Of a DNA stretch of 8,895 bases, positions 1-7,300 are shown piece after piece. Position numbers and translations under genes: made by a program. The notes beneath the pieces were generated by a model. That model saw only the letters and a program-made list of their open reading frames with translations, was not told the DNA's origin and searched no databases. This DNA is from Bacteroidota bacterium (GTDB taxonomy: Bacteria > Bacteroidota > Ignavibacteria > Ignavibacteriales > Ignavibacteriaceae), in the NCBI GenBank assembly GCA_024278655.1, contig JAJRSV010000398.1, forward strand, positions 1-8,895, written 5' to 3'. Positions within the stretch are counted from its first letter, which is position 1; every line of letters starts with the position of its first letter.

Positions 1-695
1 AGAAAAACATCGCTGCTGTTGACGAATGAAAAAATTGTAATCAGCAGCAGCAAGGTTTTATACTGCTTTGGTGCGGCACGCCAGAACTCAGCATAACTGC
101 CGCCGCGTTTTTTTGTTGATGTTGTTTTCCTGTCTTTAACAAGGAATGTGAGAAACACGGCTACGGAAGAAGGAATAAACGCAGCAAGAAAAATCAGTTG
201 GAAATCGCCCGGGAAAATATACAGCAGAAGTATTGCCGCAAGCGGTCCTAACACGGCACCCAACGTATCCATTCCCCTGTGGAAACCGAAGATAGCGCCG
301 CTGTTGCTGTTATCGGAATAACTTCCCAACAATGCATCGCGCGGAGCAGTTCGTATTCCCTTGCCTACTCTGTCGGTTGTTCTGGAAAAAACAACCGCCC
401 ATATTTTCGGGAAAATTCCCGGCAGCGGTTTTGCAAACGCCGAAAGTCCGTAACCGATTACAACAAATACCGAACGCTTACCGATTTTATCTGACAGGTT
501 GCCCGCATAACCTTTCAGCAGTCCGGCGGTTATTTCGGCAATGCCTTCAATAATACCAACAACAGCCATTGAAGAGCCGAGAACAGCGGTAAGGAAAATT
601 GGTGTGACGGGGTAAAGCATCTCGCTTGCTATATCGGTAAAGAAGCTTACGAGACCAAGAATTACTACCTGACGCGGAATGTTCTTAAGTTTCAT
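1..695 (-). CDS. MFS transporter, N-terminal part (3' end beyond window)
   Basis: An open frame on the minus strand begins at ATG 695-693 and stays open for 231 codons to the left edge, so the C-terminal part is missing. The product is a polytopic inner-membrane protein. Hydrophobic segments lie near residues 10-36, 42-62, 75-95, 98-104 and 143-185. Between the second and third is the classic MFS loop 2-3 motif, GNLSDKIGKR at residues 65-74 (G65, D69, G72, K73, R74). A second conserved block, RTTDRVGKGIRTAPRDALL at 105-123, is followed by GFHRGMDTLGAVLGP at 137-151, typical of one bacterial MFS permease branch. A basic stretch at 187-197 fits the cytoplasmic central loop before helix 7, which starts near 214. 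MFS proteins move small solutes by uniport, symport or antiport; the substrate cannot be told from this part. The gene is divergent from tpiA. No good Shine-Dalgarno precedes the start. The MFS call is firm, the specificity unknown. Confidence 0.88.
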   Translation of the reverse strand, partial: MKLKNIPRQVVILGLVSFFTDIASEMLYPVTPIFLTAVLGSSMAVVGIIEGIAEITAGLLKGYAGNLSDKIGKRSVFVVIGYGLSAFAKPLPGIFPKIWAVVFSRTTDRVGKGIRTAPRDALLGSYSDNSNSGAIFGFHRGMDTLGAVLGPLAAILLLYIFPGDFQLIFLAAFIPSSVAVFLTFLVKDRKTTSTKKRGGSYAEFWRAAPKQYKTLLLLITIFSFVNSSDVF

Positions 696-822
696 TTACA
701 AAATATTTTTTAGTTTAGTACGAAACTTAAAATTATTTCTAATCAATTGCTTTGTTGATGAACATTAACTGAATTAGTAATTTATTTTTCGAAAAAAAAT
801 TATTTAATAAGCAGAGGTAACA
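696..822. promoter_or_regulatory. Divergent intergenic region between MFS gene and tpiA
   Basis: This AT-rich gap of 127 bases separates two divergently oriented genes and so must carry the start signals of both, unless leaderless or distant starts are used. On the plus strand, TTGATG at 755-760 is followed after 17 bases by TAATTT at 778-783. This is only a weak match to a sigma-70 pair. TTTG at 751-754 with TA at 775-776 loosely recalls the Bacteroidota type. No convincing pair was found on the minus strand for the transporter. A perfect 12-base palindrome (TTTTTCGAAAAA, 785-796) lies in the presumed tpiA leader. The position supports a regulatory role; the individual boxes are uncertain. 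Confidence 0.4.
813..818 (+). promoter_or_regulatory. Ribosome binding site of tpiA
   Basis: AGAGGT ends four bases before the ATG at 823, giving a normal Shine-Dalgarno spacing. It is the clearest ribosome binding site in the window and confirms the tpiA start, which also matches the conserved N-terminus of the family. Confidence 0.65.
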
Positions 823-1575
823 ATGCGTAAGAAAGTAATTGCGGGCAACTGGAAAATGAACAAAGACCTTAACGAATCACAAAGTCTGGTATCGGGAATA
901 ATAAGCGGACTCGGTAACGATGACAAGTGCGATGTAATTGTTTGTCCACCCTTCACATCTTTAAGCGAGGTTCATTCGCTTATAAAAGATACTCCTGTAA
1001 AACTCGGCGCACAAAATATGTACTTCGAAGACAGCGGTGCTTTTACGGGTGAGATTTCACCTTTAATGTTAAAGTCGGTTGGGTGTGAGTATGTAATACT
1101 CGGTCATTCCGAAAGAAGAAACATTTTCGGTGAAACGGATGAAGTTATTAATAAGAAAACTAAAAAAGCGTTGGAGAAAGAGCTGAAAGTTATTTTCTGT
1201 ATCGGAGAATCGCTTGCACAAAGGGAAGACGGAGTTACAAACGATGTGGTTAAGAATCAGATTATTAATGGATTGGATGGAATTTCTGCCGATGATATGA
1301 AAAACATCATCATTGCCTACGAGCCGATTTGGGCAATCGGTACGGGTAAAACTGCCAGCCCCGAACAGGCGCAGGAAGTGCACTCGTTTATCCGCGGTTT
1401 GATTTCGGAAAAGTTTTCTTCGGAAACAGCCGAAAATCTGATTATTCAGTACGGCGGAAGCGTAAAGCCGGATAATGCGTCATCGCTTTTATCGCAGCCC
1501 GATATAGACGGCGCACTTGTTGGCGGTGCATGCCTTAAAGCAGATTCGTTTTTGAGCATTATTGCATCAGCTTAA
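823..1575 (+). CDS. tpiA: Triosephosphate isomerase
   Basis: The product interconverts dihydroxyacetone phosphate and glyceraldehyde 3-phosphate in glycolysis and gluconeogenesis, in the cytoplasm, normally as a homodimer of TIM barrels. The 250-residue length is standard for the bacterial enzyme. All active-site elements are present: the substrate-binding pair N9 and K11 in AGNWKMN, the electrophilic histidine H95 in ILGHSERR, and the catalytic base E167 in AYEPIWAIGTGK. The flexible phosphate-gripping loop 6 is at 167-177, and the phosphate-binding loops are YGGSVKPDN (210-218) and ALVGGACL (231-238). The start is supported by AGAGGT upstream and by the family N-terminus beginning just before the NWK motif. 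It is the first plus-strand gene after the divergent region. The next gene is 138 bases away behind its own promoter-like sequence, so tpiA may be monocistronic. No strong terminator is seen after it. Nothing in the gene looks damaged or foreign. Confidence 0.98.
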   Translation: MRKKVIAGNWKMNKDLNESQSLVSGIISGLGNDDKCDVIVCPPFTSLSEVHSLIKDTPVKLGAQNMYFEDSGAFTGEISPLMLKSVGCEYVILGHSERRNIFGETDEVINKKTKKALEKELKVIFCIGESLAQREDGVTNDVVKNQIINGLDGISADDMKNIIIAYEPIWAIGTGKTASPEQAQEVHSFIRGLISEKFSSETAENLIIQYGGSVKPDNASSLLSQPDIDGALVGGACLKADSFLSIIASA

Positions 1576-1633
1576 CTTACTGTAATCAAAAGGATTAGGG
1601 AGATATCGGCGGCAGCTCAAAATATCAAAAATC

Positions 1634-1657
1634 AGGCGTTTTACATTGATTTCGCCT
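1634..1657. repeat. Short inverted repeat AGGCG-N14-CGCCT
   Basis: AGGCG at 1634-1638 is matched by its reverse complement CGCCT at 1653-1657, separated by 14 bases. The arms flank and enclose the -35-like TTGATT at 1646-1651. The arrangement could be an operator or a weak hairpin. Five base pairs with a long loop and no T tract make a terminator unlikely. Chance occurrence is also possible. Confidence 0.3.
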
Positions 1658-1674
1658 CATTTCGTTAGTATATT
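1646..1674 (+). promoter_or_regulatory. Candidate promoter for the 1714 gene and downstream smc
   Basis: TTGATT at 1646-1651 matches the -35 consensus in four of six positions. TATATT at 1669-1674 matches the -10 consensus in five of six, with the ideal 17-base spacer. Transcription would start near 1681 and give a leader of about 33 bases before the ATG at 1714. It is the best sigma-70-like pair seen in the intergenic regions. Bacteroidota promoters can differ from this consensus, so the call is tentative. Confidence 0.42.
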
Positions 1675-1713
1675 TATAAGTTTTTATTATTAAACTTAGG
1701 ATTACCGTACCGG

Positions 1714-4308
1714 ATGGGATTTCGCAGAAATATTTTTCTCATTTTTGTTCTCTCTTTTTTAGTTGTCAGCAGTTTTACCGAGGCACAGGTTGTTTTCAGA
1801 GAGCTTCCGGATTATAAGCCCCTTTTATCCGATCACTCTTTCTTCGGAATAACACAAACAAGATCAGTCATTCCTCTTAACGGTGAATGGAGTGTTTATC
1901 CTGCCGGCGAAGATCCTTCAAACAAGGTGAATGTAAAAGTTCCTTCGGTGTTTGAGGGCGAAGGTGAATTGATTTTCGAAAAACAGTTTACACTTACCCG
2001 TGATGATTTGCTGAAAAATTCATTCGAGCTGGTATTTTTAGGATTAAATTACAGAGCCGATATTTCGGTTAATAACATAATGATTTTCCGGCATGCCGGC
2101 GGTGAGTTCCCTTTCCAGATTGATCTTTCCCGCGATATACTTAAAGATGATTCGGTTAATGTGATTACGGTCAGATTGTTTTACAAACTGGATTCGAAAA
2201 ACACCATCCCGCTAAAGCAAAGATTTTTATTCCCCAAAAATTTCGGCGGGCTTATACACGATGTTTACATTTACTCAAAGCCGAACATAAATATTTCGAA
2301 TCTCGATGTTGAAACCAGGCTTGATTTTAAGAAGAACGAAGCATCGATTCATCTGCTGTCTTCCGTTGTTAATCAGGAATATCCAACCGAAGAAGAAGTC
2401 GCACCCGATTCGCAAAACCTTTCGCTTACAATTTTCCTGACGGATGCTCAGGGTAATGTAGTATATGCTTCGGAGCCGGTTGACTTTGAATTGATGCGCA
2501 ATAAGGAAAAAACTCTCGATTATACAATAAAACTTAAAGAACCGGTAATCTGGTCCCCCGATAATCCACAATCGTACGAAATAAAACTTGAGTTGAGCAG
2601 GAACGGAGCAATGCTTGATGTAATGGAGCGCTCGCTTGCTTTGTACTCAATTACATCGACGGACAAAAACTTACTGCTTAACGGCAAACCGTTTAAACTC
2701 AAGGGCGTTACATATTTGCCTGAGTTTTTAACATACGGCGACCTGATGAATTACGATCAGTTTGAAGCCGATATCAAACTGATTAAACAAGTTGGCTTTA
2801 ATGCTGTGCGGATTGCAAAGATGGTTCCGCATCCTTATGTTCTAAAATTGTGCGAAAAATACGGTCTGCTTGCTTTTATAGAATTACCGATTGCGATGAT
2901 ACCGGAAAACTTAAGCCAGGATCAGAACTTTGCAATAAGGAGCAAATATTTTCTTTCGAGTTACATTCACGGATATAAAAAATATTCTTCTGTAGCGGCA
3001 ATAGGGTTGGGCGGAACTTTTCTGAACTCGATCGATTCTCACAGGGCGCTGCTTACCAACCTTGCTGCATATGTTAAAGAAAATTCCGATTGGATTACAT
3101 ACGCTTCTTTCGGAGATTTTGATTTGCAGAAGATTGATAACCTCGACCTTTACGGAATAGAATTGGTGAACGAACTTCCCACCGACCATCTGAATGAGTT
3201 TAACAGCGCGAAAGAAAAACTGGGCAGCGGAAGGTTATTTATTTCGGAAGCCACTTATACGGTTAATATCGGCAGCACCGACGGTTATGTAAATAAATAT
3301 TCTTACGAAGCGCAGGCAAAGTACTTTTCAGACTTAATAGATTTTTGTAACGAAAATCCTTTTGCCGGTTATTTCATTAATACAATGTTCGATATACGTG
3401 GAGATTATTCATCTTTACTTTCCGGATATAACAAAGACAACATTTACAACATCGGGCTTGCAGGCGAGGAACGCTCTACAAGCCGGCTCGGGTTCAATGT
3501 GGTATCATCCAAACTCAACCAGGCAGAAAGAGTAACAATACCAATCGGAAGTCCGAAAGACGATGCACCGATGGTGTTTATATTATTCGGACTTATACTT
3601 GCAGTTTTAATGGGAGTGCTGGTTAACTCGGGAAGAAAGTTCAGGGAAGATGCATCGCGTGCGCTGCTGCGCCCGTATAATTTTTATGCCGATGTTCGTG
3701 ACCAGCGGATTATGTCGGCTTATCACACAACGTTTTTAGCATTTATAATTGTTGCGGTTATTGCTTTGGTTCTAAGTAACATTTTATTCTTTTTGCGAAC
3801 CGATATTGTTTTTGAAAAGCTCCTCATCTCTTTCGGCAGCCCGCTGCTTATTAAAATAATAAACTACCTGTGCTGGTTTCCGTTCAATTCAATCGTTTGG
3901 CTGTTGATAGTAGGAGTTCTGGCGATATTGTTACATACACTGATTATCAAAACGGCATCACTTTTTATTAAAACCAAAGTTTACTTATCGAGCATTTACT
4001 TTATGGTTATATGGGCAATGCTGCCGCTTGTGTTTTTAATTCCTCTCGGTATAGTATTATACAGAGTATTGATTGCGGACGTTGTAAATGTTTATATTTA
4101 CCTGTTGTTGATTATATTCGGATTTTGGGTTTTACACAGAATGCTAAAAGGCATATACGTGTTGTTCGATGCGACACCCGGTAGTGTATATTTTTATAGT
4201 ACGCTCTTCCTGTTGTTATTAGTCGGCGGTATAATGTTCTATTTCGAAATTAAGCATTCAACAATACAGTATATATTATTTACACTTAAACAATATAATA
4301 TAATATAG
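1714..4308 (+). CDS. Envelope protein: glycoside hydrolase family 2-like domain fused to a multi-helix membrane domain
   Basis: The 864-residue product begins with a signal peptide (basic MGFRR, hydrophobic core 7-21, likely cleavage after TEA at 24). Residues about 50-190 resemble the GH2 sugar-binding jelly roll: LNGEW at 55-59 and HAGGEFPF at 127-134. An immunoglobulin-like GH2 middle domain follows (about 190-312) with WSPDNPQSY at 280-288. A TIM-barrel part (about 315-605) starts with LLLNGKPFKLKGV (320-332) and contains GFNAVR (361-366) and LCEKYGLLAFIELP (379-392). The segment matching the GH2 SLGNE acid/base motif reads GLGGT at 431-435, so the catalytic acid/base is T435; a possible nucleophile, E512 in FISEAT, remains 77 residues later. 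Hydrophobic helices lie near 620-637, 674-694, 724-745, 761-783, 793-807 and 826-844; the last five recall Yip1-type domains. The basic 638-669 linker suggests that the GH2 part is periplasmic. It lies 12 bases before smc. The GH2 fold is well supported; activity is doubtful and function unknown. Confidence 0.87.
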   Translation: MGFRRNIFLIFVLSFLVVSSFTEAQVVFRELPDYKPLLSDHSFFGITQTRSVIPLNGEWSVYPAGEDPSNKVNVKVPSVFEGEGELIFEKQFTLTRDDLLKNSFELVFLGLNYRADISVNNIMIFRHAGGEFPFQIDLSRDILKDDSVNVITVRLFYKLDSKNTIPLKQRFLFPKNFGGLIHDVYIYSKPNINISNLDVETRLDFKKNEASIHLLSSVVNQEYPTEEEVAPDSQNLSLTIFLTDAQGNVVYASEPVDFELMRNKEKTLDYTIKLKEPVIWSPDNPQSYEIKLELSRNGAMLDVMERSLALYSITSTDKNLLLNGKPFKLKGVTYLPEFLTYGDLMNYDQFEADIKLIKQVGFNAVRIAKMVPHPYVLKLCEKYGLLAFIELPIAMIPENLSQDQNFAIRSKYFLSSYIHGYKKYSSVAAIGLGGTFLNSIDSHRALLTNLAAYVKENSDWITYASFGDFDLQKIDNLDLYGIELVNELPTDHLNEFNSAKEKLGSGRLFISEATYTVNIGSTDGYVNKYSYEAQAKYFSDLIDFCNENPFAGYFINTMFDIRGDYSSLLSGYNKDNIYNIGLAGEERSTSRLGFNVVSSKLNQAERVTIPIGSPKDDAPMVFILFGLILAVLMGVLVNSGRKFREDASRALLRPYNFYADVRDQRIMSAYHTTFLAFIIVAVIALVLSNILFFLRTDIVFEKLLISFGSPLLIKIINYLCWFPFNSIVWLLIVGVLAILLHTLIIKTASLFIKTKVYLSSIYFMVIWAMLPLVFLIPLGIVLYRVLIADVVNVYIYLLLIIFGFWVLHRMLKGIYVLFDATPGSVYFYSTLFLLLLVGGIMFYFEIKHSTIQYILFTLKQYNII
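4279..4304 (+). promoter_or_regulatory. Possible internal promoter just before smc
   Basis: Two overlapping perfect TATAAT hexamers (4294-4299 and 4299-4304) lie at the very end of the preceding gene, 17-27 bases before the smc start. The best -35-like sequence is TTTACA at 4279-4284, but it sits only 14 bases from the second box and 9 from the first, too close for a standard promoter. The surrounding stretch is almost pure A/T, so the hexamers may be chance. If used, it would let smc be expressed apart from the upstream gene. Confidence 0.2.
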
Positions 4309-4320
4309 GCATAGAGAAAT

Positions 4321-7300
4321 TTGTATTTATCGAAATTAGAAATATTCGGCTTTAAGTCTTTTGCTCAAAAGACCGAAATAAAATTTAACGAAGGCATTAC
4401 TGCAATCGTTGGTCCCAACGGGTGCGGCAAAACAAATATAGTTGATGCAATACGATGGTGTCTTGGCGAACAGCGCAGCAATCTTTTGCGCAGCGATAAG
4501 ATGGAGAACGTAATCTTTAACGGCACCCAAAGCAAAAAGCCGATGGGTATGGCTGAAGTTTCACTTACAATTGTAAACACAAAAGGCATACTTCCAACCG
4601 AATACACCGATGTAACTATTACGCGGCGTATTTTCCGTTCCGGCGAAAGCGAATATCTGTTAAATAAGAACTTATGCCGCTTAAAAGATATCACGAATCT
4701 TTTTATGGATACCGGTATCGGTGCCAATGCTTATTCGGTGATTGAGCTGAAAATGATTGAGACGATACTGAACAACAAAACCGATGAACGCCGTGTGATG
4801 TTTGAAGAAGCTGCCGGTGTTAAAAAGTATAAACACCGCAGAAGATTGGCACTGCGGAAGCTGGAAGAAGTTAAATCCGATTTGATGAGAGTGAACGATA
4901 TCATTTCGGAAGTTCAGAAGAAAGTAAACTCACTCGAAAGACAGGCAAAGAAAGCCGACAGGTATAACAACTTAACCGCACGATTAAGAGAACTTGAACT
5001 CGATTTATCCGAAAGGGAGCTTGCTCTTTTTAACAGGCAGGTAAAGGAAATTAATGCCGGTAAAGAAGATAACCTGCAAAAGAAAACCGAAGTTGAAAGC
5101 AGTATCAACAGAATTGCCGATGAGTTGACTGAGCTTAAAAGTTCTCTTGTTGAGTTCGAAAACCTGCTTAGTGAAAAGCGGCAGGAAATATCGGCGCAGC
5201 GGGAGAGAATTTATTCTATTCAAAATTCCGTTTCCGTTTCAAACGAACGAAAGAACTCGCTTTCCGGCAATATCAATTCTTACACTAACGAGCTTGCCGA
5301 ATTGAAAGACAGGTTGACCGATTCGTATAATCTTATAAAGCAAAGCCAGGAAGAGATTAGAAAGATAACGGAAGAAATTGAGGTTAAAGAAGCTCAGAAA
5401 AGAGAACTGACCGAAAAAGTTGAGCGGTTTAAAGTTGAATTGGAAGAAAGGCGTGCTGAGTTAAAGTCGAAATCGGATAAAGTTATTGAGAAGCTTAAAG
5501 TAATTACGAACAAAGAGAACGAGCTATCGAATCTTGAAAAAGCGCTGCAAAGCAAAAACGATTCTATAAATCAATTGAATCAGAAGATACAGGATCTAAC
5601 GAACAACGTTGCAAAGACCGTCGGTTACATTGAAGAGCTTAACAACGAAAAGCAAAATGTTTCTGAAAAGCTGAAAGAATCGGAAGCAACTTACACTCGC
5701 AAGCAAAAAGAAAAAGAAGAGTTGGAGAAACAGCTCGATGAGTTGAAGTCGGATGAACTTGAGCTGCGCGGTGTGCTAAACGGATTGCGGGATAAAGTTA
5801 TATTCGTCCAGAATCTTGTCGATAACCTTGAAGGATTTTCGAAAGGAGCGAAGGCGCTAATTGAAAACACCGGTTGGAGTGAACACGAAGCCGCACTGCT
5901 TGCCGACGTAGGCACATCGAAACCTGATTACCGCATTGCAGTTGAAGCCGCATTGAAGAATAATCTTAACAACATACTTATCGAGTCGCTCGATGATTTG
6001 AAAAAAGGAATCGCATACCTTAAAAACAATGAGGTCGGCAAAGCTTCGTTCTATCTTTTGAACAACGGGCATAACAATAATTCCGGTTTTATCGGCAAAC
6101 TTCAAAACTGGAAACGCAAAAGACGAATCAAAAAGATTAACGCCGTAGAAAATGTTCTCGGACCGGTGTTGGATTTTGTTGAGACCGAAGGCAAGTGGAA
6201 ACCTTACTTCGAAAAACTTTTAATGAATGCGGTGCTTGTGGAAGATTTGGATACGGCTTTTCGTCTTTCGCAAAAATATCCTGAGTTTTCTTTTGCAACA
6301 ATCGAAGGCGATTACATCGACAGCTCTGGCATTATAGAAGCCGGCTCGGTTCCGCGTGTCGACGATTCAATCTTCGGCAGAAAACAATTACTTGAAGAGT
6401 TGAAAAATGAAATTCCGGAAAGAGAAAAAGAACTTGCAGAAGTTGAAAATAAAATAAAAGAAGTCGAAGATAAAATTAATAGCATCGACCTGAAAGTGCT
6501 TTCGGAACAGGGCAGACTTTTGGTTAACGACCTTGCAAACATTGAAAAGCAAATCGCACAGTTCGAGTTCGAAAAGAAGAAAGCGAACGATGAGATTGAA
6601 ACAATTCATAACGAAATTCATACGCTTGCTTCGGATGCCAACGAAATTGATAACCAGAGAATAAAAGCTGCCGATGAACTGAACGCACTGAAAGCGGATA
6701 AAGAAAAGTCGGATGAAGAGCTTAAAGAATTAGAGAATTCGTTTGCGGAAATCGAAAAAGAATACAACCGGATTACCGAAGCTTTCAACAACGAAAACCT
6801 TCAGTTGGAACGGCTCAACGGAGAGAAAAGGAACCTGTTTAATAAAATTGAGCAGACTGAAAAAAGCATAGAAGTGCTGAAGGAAACCATAACAAAAAGA
6901 ATTGACGAAATAAAAACTTCGAAAGAAGAGATTGAAACTATTGATAGTGAAATTGAAGAAAAGCTGAGAGAACTTGATGAATTAAAACAGGTTCAGCAGA
7001 AGCTTGAAGCCGAAAAGAACGAGATTGAAGAAAAGCACGGCAAACTTCGTTCGGAAATAAACCTGCTTGAAGAAAAGCAAAACAATTTAAGAAAGCAGCG
7101 CGAGTTAATTTCGGATGAACTTCATTCAGCCGATATTAAGCTGAACGAACTGAAAATGAAAGTCGAAAGTCTGAAAGAACACATTCAGGAAAATTATTCG
7201 CTCAATCTTGAGCTGAAGGAATTTGATGACCTTGACGAGTTTAACTTTGCGGAACGAAGAGAAGAAGTAATGACGCTGAAGCAGCGCATTAAAAATCTCG

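Larger units (their letters stand above)
1576..1713 (+). other. Intergenic region after tpiA, with promoter-like and inverted-repeat elements
   Basis: No open frame of note lies here. The region holds a short inverted repeat (1634-1657) and a sigma-70-like promoter candidate (1646-1674), described separately. No GC-rich hairpin followed by a T run is present, so no intrinsic terminator for tpiA could be called and read-through into the next gene remains possible. Confidence 0.6.

Noticed and set aside
279..553. Two overlapping plus-strand open frames of 71 and 73 codons
   Set aside because: They lie opposite the well-supported MFS coding frame on the minus strand, have no recognisable domain, and are rich in Cys, Arg and Ser as expected of antisense frames.
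1069..1383. Minus-strand open frame of 104 codons
   Set aside because: It is antisense to tpiA, whose catalytic residues are all intact.
1634..1665. Intrinsic terminator after tpiA
   Set aside because: The only inverted repeat has five base pairs, a 14-base loop and no following T run, so it does not meet the usual pattern.
4411..4434. Unusual Walker A (GCGKT in place of GSGKS) as a sign of an inactive SMC
   Set aside because: It still fits GxxGxGK[ST], and the signature, Walker B and switch residues are all present, so ATPase function is expected.
4365..4727. Minus-strand open frame of 120 codons and similar shorter ones across 4336-7935
   Set aside because: All are antisense to smc, which is intact from Walker A to the switch histidine. 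They reflect its codon use.
4897..7300. Repeated charged segments in smc as recent tandem duplications
   Set aside because: The Glu/Lys-rich similarity is low-complexity coiled coil with heptad character; no long exact DNA repeats were seen.
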